Origin: Chitinophaga polysaccharea
GTDB lineage: Bacteria > Bacteroidota > Bacteroidia > Chitinophagales > Chitinophagaceae
Length of the DNA: 64,000 bases
Direction: 5' to 3'
Assembly (NCBI RefSeq): GCF_007829335.1
Contig: NZ_VIWO01000008.1
Location: forward strand, 281,644-345,643
The notes under the pieces: model-generated
What the model saw: only the letters and a program-made list of their open reading frames with translations
Databases searched by the model: none
Told to the model about the DNA's origin: nothing
Made by a program: the position numbers and the translations under genes
Shown here: positions 44,395-54,301 of the stretch, piece after piece
Layout of the letters: each line of letters starts with the position of its first letter
Position numbering within the stretch: the first letter of the stretch is position 1

Positions 44395-44669
44395 ACTCAA
44401 CTAAAACGAGACTTGAGCAATTGGATATCCGGCTATTAGCATACCCAAAAAGTTTCCCCAAAGGGATATACACTACCAGCAGCTTGCTGCCGTATTGTTA
44501 ACTGTTAATGCCTTACTGATACCGGAAATAAGAATATAGCTACGTTGCCGTTTAAACAGGGTTTCATTTCCATGGTGTACAGATTCTGGTAATTGTAATG
44601 TACATTAATACCCAGATATCAACAATCACGTAAAAGGGGGATTTTTGTAGTTCAACGCCGGAGCCTGCA
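44395..44669. other. Non-coding gap between convergent genes
   Basis: The 369-base gap between the methyltransferase and the beta-helix gene holds two terminators at its edges and no convincing gene in its middle. The only structures seen are a 12-bp palindrome taatgtacatta (44596-44607) and short repeats such as gttaactgttaa. Confidence 0.6.
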
Positions 44670-44701
44670 AAAGAAAAAGACCAGCCTTATAACGGCCAGC
44701 C
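44670..44701 (-). terminator. Terminator of the beta-helix gene
   Basis: On the minus strand GGCTGGCC and GGCTGGTC can pair over 8 positions, three of them G-U, followed by TTTTTCTTTT. It lies 30 bases beyond the beta-helix stop codon. Confidence 0.6.
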
Positions 44702-44730
44702 CTTTATCTTCTTAGGGGTTTATGATGCGT

Positions 44731-46266
44731 TTATTGGTGTGCGCCTTTGCTAATCTGGTTGTTTACTATCCTGGCCTTACCATCAATATCCAGGCTTCCG
44801 TTCACCGCTGCTGAAATCACCACCCCGGTGTTTTTTGCGGGGGAGTTAGCAGTAATGTGCAGATCGGGCGTAGTGGTGCTAACCAGCAACGGATCTGCTC
44901 CGTAAACCGAAGCTGCATCTACACCGGCAGTAGTTTTCCACATATTAAAATCGGTTATAGCAGGACCATTGGTGTTTCCCCAGATCCATTGTGGCGTACC
45001 GGTGGTATAAAAGAGGTTATTGTCTATTACGTTGCCAGCGCCGGTGTTGGTGTATTTATGCACAAATACATCTACCGGTCTCGCATATACGATGTTGTTC
45101 TTAATAATGTTGTCGAAGCATTGCTCTGTCAGCCTGATTTCTCCTTCTATTTCCCCAAATGCACCTGGTTCGCGGTTATTCATGAATAGGGTGTTATTTA
45201 CTACATAACAGTTGCGCGTGCCGCCGGAAGTATATCCCAGGTAACCACCCAGGTAAATGCCGGTTCTCCAGCAGTTAAATACAAAGTTATTCCTTACGAT
45301 ACAATCGCGGGTAGGATACGCATCATTTTCACTTACGATGCCTATTCCACGATCAGCCTCATGTATACGGTTTCTTTCCACGGTAATATTCCTGGCGCCA
45401 TCTACATAAATAGCAATTGCTCCGTGGCCATGTATGCCTCCGATGGGGCCACGGGTCATATCAATGTTGTATAATTCGTTATCGCTGATCACACCGTTGC
45501 GGGCATAATTGAACGCAGGGTTGCTGTTGGCCGCATATCCACCGGCAGCATCGATTCCAATGTTTTCTGTGTTATAGATGGTATTACCGCGAATGGTAAA
45601 CCCGTCTACATACCCATTGATGGTCAGGTTTTCGCTGTAGCCGGTTTTGGTATCATGGATCACATTGTTTTCCACCAGGATATTTTTCATCACATCGGCT
45701 GTATTGCCGATGATTTCAATGCCATGTCCACTTCTGCCATCGGCAGGAGCAGCATTGTGCTCAATGTTATAAATGCGGTTATTACGGATGATAATATTGC
45801 TGGAACCTGCATCGGCTGTAATCCCATTAACGTTGGCTCCTGGCGCACTGCTTTTCAGGTTGCAGATATCAAATCCTTCCAATACCACATAACTGGCGCG
45901 ACTAATCGTTACCAACGATTCCTTTCCACTCACGGATAACCCGGTACCATCAATCACGGCTTTTTCGCCTGTATAGGCTTTGAGTGTAATTAATTTATCG
46001 AGTCGCCCGGATTGAGGGAAGGTCACCTTTTCATAATAATTACCGGCCCTTACAATAACGCTATCGCCGGGGATGGCTTTCAGCAAGGCAGCATTGATAG
46101 TGCGCATAGGTGCGCTCAATGAGCCGTTGGCAGCATCGTTGCCGCTGGTTGCAACGTAGTAAGTATGTGTTTTAGCCACTACCGGTTCCGGTACAGGCGA
46201 GCCGCCTTTACTGCAGGCTCCCGCCAGCAATGCGAATAAAAAGAGATGCATAGTATTGTTAAACAT
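44731..46266 (-). CDS. Right-handed parallel beta-helix lipoprotein
   Basis: A protein of about 511 residues with lipoprotein signal MFNNTMHLFLFALLAGAC (Cys18). Residues 30-90 (YYVATSGNDAANGSLSAP, then IPGDSVIVRAGNYYEKV) are the typical DUF1565 entry of pectate-lyase-like helices. Many short coils follow, such as NIIIRNNRIYNIEHN and NITVERNRIHEADRGI. The fold is shared by polysaccharide lyases and surface adhesins; catalytic residues cannot be picked with safety. It is the last gene of the second susCD locus. The ATG at 46266 replaces the TTG at 46290. A hairpin terminator lies just upstream of it. Confidence 0.82.
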   Translation of the reverse strand: MFNNTMHLFLFALLAGACSKGGSPVPEPVVAKTHTYYVATSGNDAANGSLSAPMRTINAALLKAIPGDSVIVRAGNYYEKVTFPQSGRLDKLITLKAYTGEKAVIDGTGLSVSGKESLVTISRASYVVLEGFDICNLKSSAPGANVNGITADAGSSNIIIRNNRIYNIEHNAAPADGRSGHGIEIIGNTADVMKNILVENNVIHDTKTGYSENLTINGYVDGFTIRGNTIYNTENIGIDAAGGYAANSNPAFNYARNGVISDNELYNIDMTRGPIGGIHGHGAIAIYVDGARNITVERNRIHEADRGIGIVSENDAYPTRDCIVRNNFVFNCWRTGIYLGGYLGYTSGGTRNCYVVNNTLFMNNREPGAFGEIEGEIRLTEQCFDNIIKNNIVYARPVDVFVHKYTNTGAGNVIDNNLFYTTGTPQWIWGNTNGPAITDFNMWKTTAGVDAASVYGADPLLVSTTTPDLHITANSPAKNTGVVISAAVNGSLDIDGKARIVNNQISKGAHQ

Positions 46267-46282
46267 ACGATTAAAAATATAA

Positions 46283-46306
46283 GGCTGCAATATTCCTATT
46301 GCAGCC
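46283..46306 (-). terminator. Internal terminator/attenuator before the beta-helix gene
   Basis: GGCTGCAATA and TATTGCAGCC form a perfect 10-bp stem with a 4-nt loop, followed on the minus strand by TTATATTTTTAATC. It lies between the IPT/NHL gene and the beta-helix gene and may lower expression of the latter. Confidence 0.65.
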
Positions 46307-46327
46307 CCGGGTTTACATTTGATGGCT

Positions 46328-47626
46328 TTACTCTGTGACTATCTTTCTTACCCTGTTATTATTCTTATCTAAAACGTATACAATTCCATTTTTATCTACC
46401 GCTACGCCCATGGGCATATTGAATGCAGCGGCGGTGCCAATGGCATCTGCAAACCCTCCGCTGCCGCTGCCGGCAAAGGTGCTGACGTCCCAGGTGCCGG
46501 CCTTGATATAGCGGACACTTTCATCCACATTGGCGCCGTAACTACCATTACCTGCCACGAAAATATTGCCACCCGCATCGATCGCAAGTCCCCAGGGATT
46601 GGCAAAACGGGCTGCCGTACCTACACCGTCTACATAAGCAGGCGTACCGGTAGCACCGGCAATTACGGTAGGCTCCCAGGTATCAGCTTTCAACTTGATA
46701 ATAGTATGTTCGCTATTGCTGGATACATACAGGTTACCAGCCGGATCAAATGCAAGTCCTCCCGGCGCCGCAATGGTAGCAATATTCACGCTGCTGCCAT
46801 CCGGCTTCATTTCAAATACACCGCCACCACCGGTACTGGAATAATATATTTTTCCGTTTGCTTTATTGACGGTTACGTTCCAGGGCTCCTGCACGGTGCC
46901 CCCTATTCTCGACGTAGTGCCATCCGGCGTAATTTTCCGGATACTCCAGGTGCCGGGATCGGCAGTATATACATTACCCGCCGCATCAATGCCCAGGCCG
47001 TAGGGGATGCTAAACGTGGCGCCGGTGCCCACACCGTCTGAACCTCCCGAATTGCCCGGGTGCCCTGCCAGGATAGATACCTGCCCGGTTTTATCGATTT
47101 TACGGATGCAGGCATTCCCCGGATCAGCCACGTATACGTTGCCGTTATCGTCGGCTACAATACCCATCATTCTCAACCAACCAGGATTGCTGAAAGTAAA
47201 CATGGCGTCTGTAGGACCACCATCTGCATAACCGGCTTTACCATTACCCGCCAGTGTAGTCACCGTATGGGTGAATACATAATTGAAAGTACCGGCAGAT
47301 TTGCCGCTGTCCTTCCCGATGGTCACCACCACGTTACCGGAACCGCATCTTTTTGGCACTACTGCCATAATCTGCTTTGTGTTGGCGCCCACGATGGCAC
47401 AGCGGTTACCGTTAATAGTAACGCTGATTTGGCTGGTATCTCCCGAGAAATTATCTCCCGTAATTAAAATTTCTGTGGTACCTCCTCCGGTAGTGGGAGT
47501 AAAGTCGGATATCGTGATGGGCGACCCTACCACATGCTGCAGCCCTTCGTCTTTCTTGCAACCTGTTAATATGGCCGACATTAAAAAGCAACCGGAGAGT
47601 ATATATGTATGCAATGACCTGATCAT
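46328..47626 (-). CDS. IPT/TIG and NHL-repeat lipoprotein
   Basis: A 432-residue surface lipoprotein. The lipobox is CFLMSAILTGC. An IPT/TIG immunoglobulin-like domain follows (residues about 36-115: PITISDFTPTTGGGTTEILI). An NHL propeller makes up the rest, with repeats such as GIVADDNGNVYVADPGNACI, GLGIDAAGNVYTADPGTWSI and GVAVDKNGIVYVLDKNNNRV. Proteins of this type often follow susD and are thought to bind glycan at the surface, in the place held by SusE/SusF. It starts 31 bases after the susD stop codon. Confidence 0.88.
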   Translation of the reverse strand: MIRSLHTYILSGCFLMSAILTGCKKDEGLQHVVGSPITISDFTPTTGGGTTEILITGDNFSGDTSQISVTINGNRCAIVGANTKQIMAVVPKRCGSGNVVVTIGKDSGKSAGTFNYVFTHTVTTLAGNGKAGYADGGPTDAMFTFSNPGWLRMMGIVADDNGNVYVADPGNACIRKIDKTGQVSILAGHPGNSGGSDGVGTGATFSIPYGLGIDAAGNVYTADPGTWSIRKITPDGTTSRIGGTVQEPWNVTVNKANGKIYYSSTGGGGVFEMKPDGSSVNIATIAAPGGLAFDPAGNLYVSSNSEHTIIKLKADTWEPTVIAGATGTPAYVDGVGTAARFANPWGLAIDAGGNIFVAGNGSYGANVDESVRYIKAGTWDVSTFAGSGSGGFADAIGTAAAFNMPMGVAVDKNGIVYVLDKNNNRVRKIVTE

Positions 47627-47657
47627 AGCAATGATTTAAAATTGAATGAATAAAATT

Positions 47658-49499
47658 TTACCAGCCGGGGTTTTGTACCAATGAACGATCCCTTTCCAGG
47701 TCACCCTGTATAATCGGAAACAGGTACATCTTATCGTTCCATACTCTTTTCTGGAACAGGGTGCGCTTATAAAAACCCGTGAATGAAAATCCAAGTCCCT
47801 GGTCGTTGGCATTTACATCCATTCCATAGATGGTCTGATTTTCCGGATTACCCAGCATTTTCCGGCGCAGCATGGTAAAGCAACGATCACTTTCAAAGCA
47901 AAATTCTACCTGTCTTTCTCTCAGTATATACTTCCGCATGGCCAGTTTATTACCTACCGCATCCGGATAGGTGGTTTCAATACCTGGCAGTCCCGCCCGG
48001 GTTCTTACCATATCCAGGTAGGTAACAATATCCGGGTTAGTAGGATCGTATTCGTTCAACGCTTCCACGTAATCCAGTAATACCTCGGCATAACGGATAA
48101 GAATATACGGAGAGCGGTAAGCGGTGACATCATTGCGGATATTATCACTGGAGCTCACCCGCTTCAAGGGCAGGTAACCGGTGAGGTTATTGCTTCCGGC
48201 TGATTTTTGCCCGGATTTACCGCTGTAGTAAAACTCCACCCGTCCTTTCCCATTGACGTTATTGTCGGAAGAATAATAATTCTTGTCATCTACCGTCACT
48301 GCCGGTACTACCGGGCGGCCATTGTAGGCGATGTAAGCATAAAAGCGTGGCTCCCGGTTGGCGTACATGTTCCAATCGCCCTGGTGATGTCCCCAGTCAT
48401 AATCATCATCTGATTGTGCAAATCCTGTTTCCACATAGTTGGAAGCCGGGTCATCGATGGTGCGGCCATTCTTCATGTAAAAGGCATCTACCAGGTTTTG
48501 CGTGGCATTATACATATTGTAACCTCCGGGACCAGGAGAAACACATTTGGTATAACCCCAGCGGCTCCAGTCGATGCTGCCCAGGATGATTTCATCATTC
48601 CAGGTGGTCAGGAACAAATCCCGCACAGAGAGGTACGGATCGAAAGAGGAACCACCATTATCCAGGTTGGTGAACAACTTATAGTGTGCAGAGTCGATGA
48701 TATCTTTTGCGGCTTTAGCGGCAATTTTCCATTTATTCACATCGTAACCCACCGGCGCCAGCTGCTTGCCATCATTATTTTTGAAATTGGTAAACGCAGG
48801 ATTTCCGTTCCATAATTCACTCGCCGCCAGTTGCGCTACTTTTTCCTTTACGGCCATGCAAGCGCCTTTGGTAGGCCTTCCGAGGTTGCCGGAGGAATTC
48901 CATACACCCGGTAAGCCGGCAGCGGCTTTATCCATTAACCCATTGATATGTGCCACGCATTCATCGAATGAACCGCGGGAGTACTTGGTAAAATCTTCAT
49001 CCTGCCCAATCAGTTTGGATACAATGACAAACGGGCCATATTTTCTTAGCAGCTGATAGTAGAAGTATCCCCGTAAAAAGTTATTCTCTGCCTTATACTG
49101 ATCCTTCAACGTTTGGCTCAACTGGCTCTCCGGCACTTTATCCACATTCTGGTCAAAGATGATCGACTTACGGATGAAGCCATACATATAGCCCCAGCTG
49201 TCCCAGTTGTTGCCATCAGAAGGGGTCCAGTTGCCCGATACCATAAACCTTACTCCCACCGTGGGAATGGCCACAGAAGTTTCATCGGCAAAGCCCATCG
49301 ACGCCCAATCGCCACCATCAGGACCGCGCATGCCGGTGTACACATTATTCAGATAGGCTTCGGCGTTAGCCCTGGTTTGCCATATCTGGTCTTCCGTTAA
49401 AAGATTATCGGGTTTCTTATCCAGGTACTTGCTGCAAGACGCCAGGCCCATGGCGATCATACCACAGCAAAAAAGTAACAGGTATTTATATCTGGTCAT
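47658..49499 (-). CDS. RagB/SusD family outer-membrane lipoprotein (second locus)
   Basis: A 613-residue SusD-type protein with the lipobox MIAMGLASC (Cys21). The N-terminal SusD-like part has ENNFLRGYFYYQLLRKYGPF, and the C-terminal RagB/SusD region has YILIRYAEVLLDYVEALNEY, VRTRAGLPGI and RERQVEFCFESDRCFTMLRR. It pairs with the SusC immediately upstream. The substrate cannot be read from sequence. Confidence 0.94.
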   Translation of the reverse strand: MTRYKYLLLFCCGMIAMGLASCSKYLDKKPDNLLTEDQIWQTRANAEAYLNNVYTGMRGPDGGDWASMGFADETSVAIPTVGVRFMVSGNWTPSDGNNWDSWGYMYGFIRKSIIFDQNVDKVPESQLSQTLKDQYKAENNFLRGYFYYQLLRKYGPFVIVSKLIGQDEDFTKYSRGSFDECVAHINGLMDKAAAGLPGVWNSSGNLGRPTKGACMAVKEKVAQLAASELWNGNPAFTNFKNNDGKQLAPVGYDVNKWKIAAKAAKDIIDSAHYKLFTNLDNGGSSFDPYLSVRDLFLTTWNDEIILGSIDWSRWGYTKCVSPGPGGYNMYNATQNLVDAFYMKNGRTIDDPASNYVETGFAQSDDDYDWGHHQGDWNMYANREPRFYAYIAYNGRPVVPAVTVDDKNYYSSDNNVNGKGRVEFYYSGKSGQKSAGSNNLTGYLPLKRVSSSDNIRNDVTAYRSPYILIRYAEVLLDYVEALNEYDPTNPDIVTYLDMVRTRAGLPGIETTYPDAVGNKLAMRKYILRERQVEFCFESDRCFTMLRRKMLGNPENQTIYGMDVNANDQGLGFSFTGFYKRTLFQKRVWNDKMYLFPIIQGDLERDRSLVQNPGW

Positions 49500-49522
49500 A
49501 AACGTATTCTTTTTTGTCTTGA

Positions 49523-52500
49523 TTAGAATTGCGCTCTCACGCCAACGGTCACTGTTTTCGGATAAGGATACTTAGCGGAGTTATTGCCCAGCTCAGGATC
49601 CCATAATTTAAACTTTGTGAAAGTGAGTAGGTTGGTGCCTGCACCGTATACTTGTAAACTGCTGATACCACGGCGTTTCATCTGGGGAGTGATAAAAGAA
49701 TAACTGAGTGACGCCTGCCGGAGCCGCATGAAACTACCATCTTTCAACCACCACGTGCTGTTCTGGTAGTTATTATCATTTACACTGGCTACCGTTAACC
49801 GGGGATAGTGCGCATTCGGATTCGGATTATCCGGCGACCAGCGGTTCAACATATCAGATAAACCATTGGCGGTATATTGTCCCATACCGGCAAAAGGTAT
49901 TACGCCTACACCTGGCGCGCCATCCTGGCCGTGAGAAATATCGGCGCCATTAGCCATGATACCTACATCCGCCACACCGGCAAATACACCCGACAATTCA
50001 AATCCTTTGTAACCAATATTGAAACCATATCCGTAAGACCATACAGGAAAAGAGGATTTATTTAAGTAGGTAGCATCATTGGCGGTAATTTTTCCATCAC
50101 CGCTGAGGTCTTCGTATTTGATATCCCCTGGGAATACGGTTCTGAGTTGAGTGGGGCTTTTATCTACATCATTCTGGTCTTTGAATAATCCCAGGCTTTT
50201 ATAACCATAAAAGGCATAAGCGCTGGTACCTTCCCGTTGCTGATAAGGAAAAATTGCCTTGGGATAATCAGCATATAATACTTTGTTACGGGCATAGGTA
50301 ACGTTACCGAATAAACGGATGGTCACATCTTTACCTATATGATCCGTGTATTCTACGCTACCGTCCACCCCTTTATTTTCCAATTCGCCCAGGTTACCAT
50401 AAATATCAATACCTCCATAACCTGCAATAGAAGAGAGGGAGTTGCGGCGTACCAGGATATTGGTTCTTTTATCGCGGAAAGCATCGAATACAAAACTCAA
50501 CTTATTCCAAAAACCTATTTCCAAACCCACATCTGTTTTAGCAGACTTTTCCCAGGTGAGGTTTTGCGTTCCGATAACAGAAGCGGCAATTCCGGGGTAA
50601 TAAGTTGGTGACCCGGAACCACCGAAAGATGTACCGGAAGCATCATTGATATAGGTGAGATAACCAAACCTGTCGCCATTACCGATCAGGTCATTACCAG
50701 TCATACCATAGGAACCACGGATTTTGAGTAAGCTGATGGTTTTAGTGAGTGGCTGGAAAAAGCTTTCCTTTGAAATTACCCATCCGGCAGAAGCGGCAGG
50801 GAAATACCCCCAACGTTTTCCTGTTTCAAAGTTTTCAGAGCCAGTGGCGCCCATGTTTACCTCTGCCAGGTATTTGTCGAGGTAAGAATAGGTAACCCTG
50901 GCCGCAGCATTCTGGCTACGATAAGGAATGGCAGTTTTCAGATCTCCTGCGGAACCAATCACCCGGTTCCTCAAAGCACCTACCAACAAAGCGCCAATAT
51001 TATGCTTGCCGAAGCTGTGATCATAGGTGAGGTTACCTTCCAGGTACATCATACGTTCACCGCTGGACGAGCTACCGTAACCCAGGTAAGTACTACCGGT
51101 ACGGGTGCGTTCAAAATTCAGCGAGCCATCTTCATTCCGGCTGCCAGCATACCATAGATCGTTTAGTCCTTTCCGGGAGTTGTCGAACTCGCCGTAGGTA
51201 TCAAAAGAGAATTTAACGTTAGCGCTCAATCCGGAAGTAAACATATCCAGCTTTTGGTTGAGGTTTAATACGGATTGTACCGAAGGTCTGAACTCTGTAC
51301 TATACCCCGCATTCTGCACCATATTAAAGGGATTAGCGCCGCCATTGTTACGTGGGCCGGCCCATTTATCGCCGGGGTATTTTACCGGGAAAGAAATCGG
51401 GTTAGTACCATACGCCGCATACCAGATGCCGCCGGCCGGATTGCCCGGGTAACGGCTGTTTACCAGCATGGAAGCGAGGTTGAGGGAAAGTAGTGTTGTT
51501 TTGGTGACGTTCAGATCTACGTTACTTCTGAAATCGTATCGCTTAAAATTAAGGTTGGGGTTATAAGCTGTTTTGGTGACTTTATACTGACCTTCCTGGT
51601 CATAAAATGACATCGACACATAATAACGCATCGCTTCGCCACCGCCGCTTACATTCACATTGGCATTAGTCATGGAAGCCCACTTTTTATAAATTGTGTT
51701 AATCCAGTCTACGTTCGGATACAGGTAAGGATCCAGTCCGCTCGCTGTTTTCCGGATCACTTCATCGGAATAGGTAGGTTGGTTACCCATGTTTACCTGC
51801 GCTTCATTATATAACTTCATATAACTAACGCCATCCAGCATTTTAGGGAGTTGTGTGAGTCCGCTCATACCCGTTTCTGCTTTGGCAGATACTTTGGGCT
51901 TACCGGCTATCCCCCTGCGGGTAGTAATGATCAACACACCGTTAGCGCCTTTGGCGCCATATACTGCCGTAGCAGATGCATCTTTCAACAGGGAAATACT
52001 CTGGATATCTTCAGGGTCAATATTATTGAAAGCACCACCATAGGTACTGTTTACATCTTCTCTTTGCACGCCATCTACGATGATCAGGGGCGATGTGCTA
52101 CCGGTAAAGCTCCCAATACCGCGAATGGTGAAGTTGGGGTTATCATAACCTGGTTCACCACCGCCGCTCTGCATGGAAATGATACCTGCCACTTTACCTA
52201 CCAGCGCATTGGTGAGGGAGCGTACCGGCGTTTTCATGTCTTCCATATTTACAGAAGCTACAGAACCTGTTACAGTTACTTTTTTCTGGTTACCAAAACC
52301 CACTACCACCACTTCTGTCAGTTTATCCACCTTAGCGGTTAAACTGATTTTCATGGTCTTTTGATTATTCACCCTCACTTCTTCCGTTTGCATTCCCATC
52401 ATGGCTACACGCAGGATATCATTGCGGTTGGCGCTGATGGAAAAAACGCCCAAAACGTCCGTAACGGTACCTTTCTTGGAGTCTTTCACCGTAACGGAAG

Positions 52501-52966
52501 CACCAGGTATCGGACTACCATCGGCATCCATTACCTGGCCCCGTACCAGCCACTCTACCTGTTTATCCTCTGCTGCCGGCGCCGCCGCAGAAACGGGTTC
52601 GGCCGGCGCTTCTTTTTTGTCCAGCACAATGCGGTTCCGCTGCAGTACATAGCTGATATTTTTATTCTTAAAAATAAAAGCCAATACATCGGCCAGTTTG
52701 GCCTGCTGAAAATTCAGGCTGATTTTTTCGGCATCATTGAGCAGTTGGTTACTGTATACCAGTGTAAGGCCGGTTTGTTTTTTAATAGCCCGGAACACCT
52801 GCAGCAGCGATACATCATTGCCGGTAACGGTAACAATAGATTGCAGGGAAGGAGTGGAAGTCTGGGCCTGTACAGGAAAAAACGTGATACATACCAGGCT
52901 GCACAGTACCAGCAGACGTACCATTGTTCGCATAGCCAGGTAGCGTTGGCGTATACTTTTTCTCAT
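49523..52966 (-). CDS. SusC/RagA family TonB-dependent transporter with STN domain
   Basis: A 1147-residue outer-membrane importer. After the signal peptide an STN (secretin/TonB N-terminal) domain lies at about 45-115 (NDVSLLQVFRAIKKQTGLTL), which contacts an anti-sigma factor in FecA-like systems. It is followed by a CarboxypepD-like domain (GQVMDADGSPIPGASVTVKD), TonB box EVVVVGFGNQKK, plug (LIIVDGVQREDV; SLLKDASATAVYGAKGANG) and barrel ending VGVRAQF. It is downstream of a FecR gene on the same strand, so signalling through FecR to the ECF sigma factor is likely. Confidence 0.95.
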   Translation of the reverse strand: MRKSIRQRYLAMRTMVRLLVLCSLVCITFFPVQAQTSTPSLQSIVTVTGNDVSLLQVFRAIKKQTGLTLVYSNQLLNDAEKISLNFQQAKLADVLAFIFKNKNISYVLQRNRIVLDKKEAPAEPVSAAAPAAEDKQVEWLVRGQVMDADGSPIPGASVTVKDSKKGTVTDVLGVFSISANRNDILRVAMMGMQTEEVRVNNQKTMKISLTAKVDKLTEVVVVGFGNQKKVTVTGSVASVNMEDMKTPVRSLTNALVGKVAGIISMQSGGGEPGYDNPNFTIRGIGSFTGSTSPLIIVDGVQREDVNSTYGGAFNNIDPEDIQSISLLKDASATAVYGAKGANGVLIITTRRGIAGKPKVSAKAETGMSGLTQLPKMLDGVSYMKLYNEAQVNMGNQPTYSDEVIRKTASGLDPYLYPNVDWINTIYKKWASMTNANVNVSGGGEAMRYYVSMSFYDQEGQYKVTKTAYNPNLNFKRYDFRSNVDLNVTKTTLLSLNLASMLVNSRYPGNPAGGIWYAAYGTNPISFPVKYPGDKWAGPRNNGGANPFNMVQNAGYSTEFRPSVQSVLNLNQKLDMFTSGLSANVKFSFDTYGEFDNSRKGLNDLWYAGSRNEDGSLNFERTRTGSTYLGYGSSSSGERMMYLEGNLTYDHSFGKHNIGALLVGALRNRVIGSAGDLKTAIPYRSQNAAARVTYSYLDKYLAEVNMGATGSENFETGKRWGYFPAASAGWVISKESFFQPLTKTISLLKIRGSYGMTGNDLIGNGDRFGYLTYINDASGTSFGGSGSPTYYPGIAASVIGTQNLTWEKSAKTDVGLEIGFWNKLSFVFDAFRDKRTNILVRRNSLSSIAGYGGIDIYGNLGELENKGVDGSVEYTDHIGKDVTIRLFGNVTYARNKVLYADYPKAIFPYQQREGTSAYAFYGYKSLGLFKDQNDVDKSPTQLRTVFPGDIKYEDLSGDGKITANDATYLNKSSFPVWSYGYGFNIGYKGFELSGVFAGVADVGIMANGADISHGQDGAPGVGVIPFAGMGQYTANGLSDMLNRWSPDNPNPNAHYPRLTVASVNDNNYQNSTWWLKDGSFMRLRQASLSYSFITPQMKRRGISSLQVYGAGTNLLTFTKFKLWDPELGNNSAKYPYPKTVTVGVRAQF

Positions 52967-53030
52967 TCGGGAATTGTTTACAAGTTAAAATGATTGGATA
53001 GCGATTGGTTGACAAAAGCTTTACAATACA

Positions 53031-53069
53031 ACTACTCCGGTTTTATGAAAACGGGTGACAGGAAGTAGT
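53031..53069. repeat. Imperfect hairpin between fecR and susC
   Basis: ACTACT-CC pairs with GGA-AGTAGT, and within it GTTTT pairs with AAAAC around atg. The hairpin lies in the 180-base gap upstream of susC, and eight T follow on the plus strand only, so it would not terminate the leftward transcript. It may be an mRNA structure. Confidence 0.35.
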
Positions 53070-53146
53070 AACTTTTTTTTCAAATCCGTAAAATGAGCCG
53101 TGGGAACGGTATACGTATCGGAAAATACTTTGGGGAAGGATGTGAT

Positions 53147-54286
53147 TTATCTCAATGTAATTTCATTACCAACTACCTGGTAGTCGATATGAGCGGTTGT
53201 TTTGAGGTCGGATAAAAAGTCTTCGAGGCGTTTTCTGTCCATTAAACCGGTGACCGATTTCCCGGCCATTTTTTCCTGGTCCAGCACGAAACGTACGCCA
53301 TAAAAGCGGGAGGCGGCAGACAGGAGGGCCGCCAGGGGCATGTGGTGATAATAATATACCCCATCGCGCCAGGAAAGCACTTCTTCTTCATCGAAATGAC
53401 TGGTGGTAAAACCCGCAGCTGCATTATAATCAGCCTGGATGCCGGGACTTAGGGGTTGCTGCGCCCCGTCTTTAGCGCTGGTAACTACCTTACCACTTAC
53501 CAGCGATGTTTTCACCATGCCGGCCTGGTAAGTATTAATGTTAAAAGCGGTACCCAATACCTGTACCTGTGTTAAAGCGGTGCGTACTACAAAAGGACGG
53601 CGGGCATCTTTTGCCACGCTGAAATAAGCTTCTCCCTCTACATATACTTCCCTCGTTGACTGTCCGAACATAAAGGGGAAGCGCAGTCTGGTGGCGGCAT
53701 TGAGCCATACTTCCGTACCATCAGACAGCGCCAGCTTATATGTTTCTCCCACGGGTACTTCCAGGGTATTGAGCATCGTATCAGCGGAAGTATATTGCAG
53801 GGCGCCCTGGCTGGTATTCAGCGTAGCGTTGTTTAAGGCAATGGTTTGATGCGTGGAATCTCCCAGCACAACGGTTTGTCCTTGTCCCAGTACCAGCTTT
53901 ACCGGCTCTTTGGCTTGCCGGAGTAAGGCGTTGGCAGTTAATGGAGCAGGATGACGCTTGTTAATCAGGAAGAACACCGCCCCGCTGCCGATCAACAGTA
54001 CAACCACTGCAGCAGCTGTGGCTATCCTTCTCCAGGTAATCACCGGGCGGGCAACGGGCAGCGCTCTGTGCTGTTTCACCTGCTCAAGAGAAGCACTGGA
54101 ATCAATGCGTTGCAGGTAGTCGCCGGCATGCATATTGGCCGCTTCCTTCGACAGTAGTTGCCACTCTGCATAGAAAGCCGGATCATTCTGCAACTGCCGC
54201 TGCACATAGCTTTCCTCTTCCGCAGAAAGTGTTCCCGACAGATGTTGTATGTATAGTTCAAATATTTTTTCCTGCGATGTTTCCAT
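53147..54286 (-). CDS. FecR family anti-sigma factor (second locus)
   Basis: A 379-residue inner-membrane anti-sigma/sensor protein. The cytoplasmic N-terminal part (residues 1-85) binds the sigma factor; one span lies at about 88-108 (IATAAAVVVLLIGSGAVFFL). The periplasmic FecR domain follows (VPVGETYKLALSDGTEVWLN; REVYVEGEAYFSVAKD), and then a DUF4974 domain at the end (MPLAALLSAASRFYGVRFVL). It starts 15 bases after the sigma factor stop codon and lies before the STN-type susC, the standard arrangement for such signalling. Confidence 0.93.
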   Translation of the reverse strand: METSQEKIFELYIQHLSGTLSAEEESYVQRQLQNDPAFYAEWQLLSKEAANMHAGDYLQRIDSSASLEQVKQHRALPVARPVITWRRIATAAAVVVLLIGSGAVFFLINKRHPAPLTANALLRQAKEPVKLVLGQGQTVVLGDSTHQTIALNNATLNTSQGALQYTSADTMLNTLEVPVGETYKLALSDGTEVWLNAATRLRFPFMFGQSTREVYVEGEAYFSVAKDARRPFVVRTALTQVQVLGTAFNINTYQAGMVKTSLVSGKVVTSAKDGAQQPLSPGIQADYNAAAGFTTSHFDEEEVLSWRDGVYYYHHMPLAALLSAASRFYGVRFVLDQEKMAGKSVTGLMDRKRLEDFLSDLKTTAHIDYQVVGNEITLR

Positions 54287-54301
54287 GTTAACAAAACCGG
54301 G

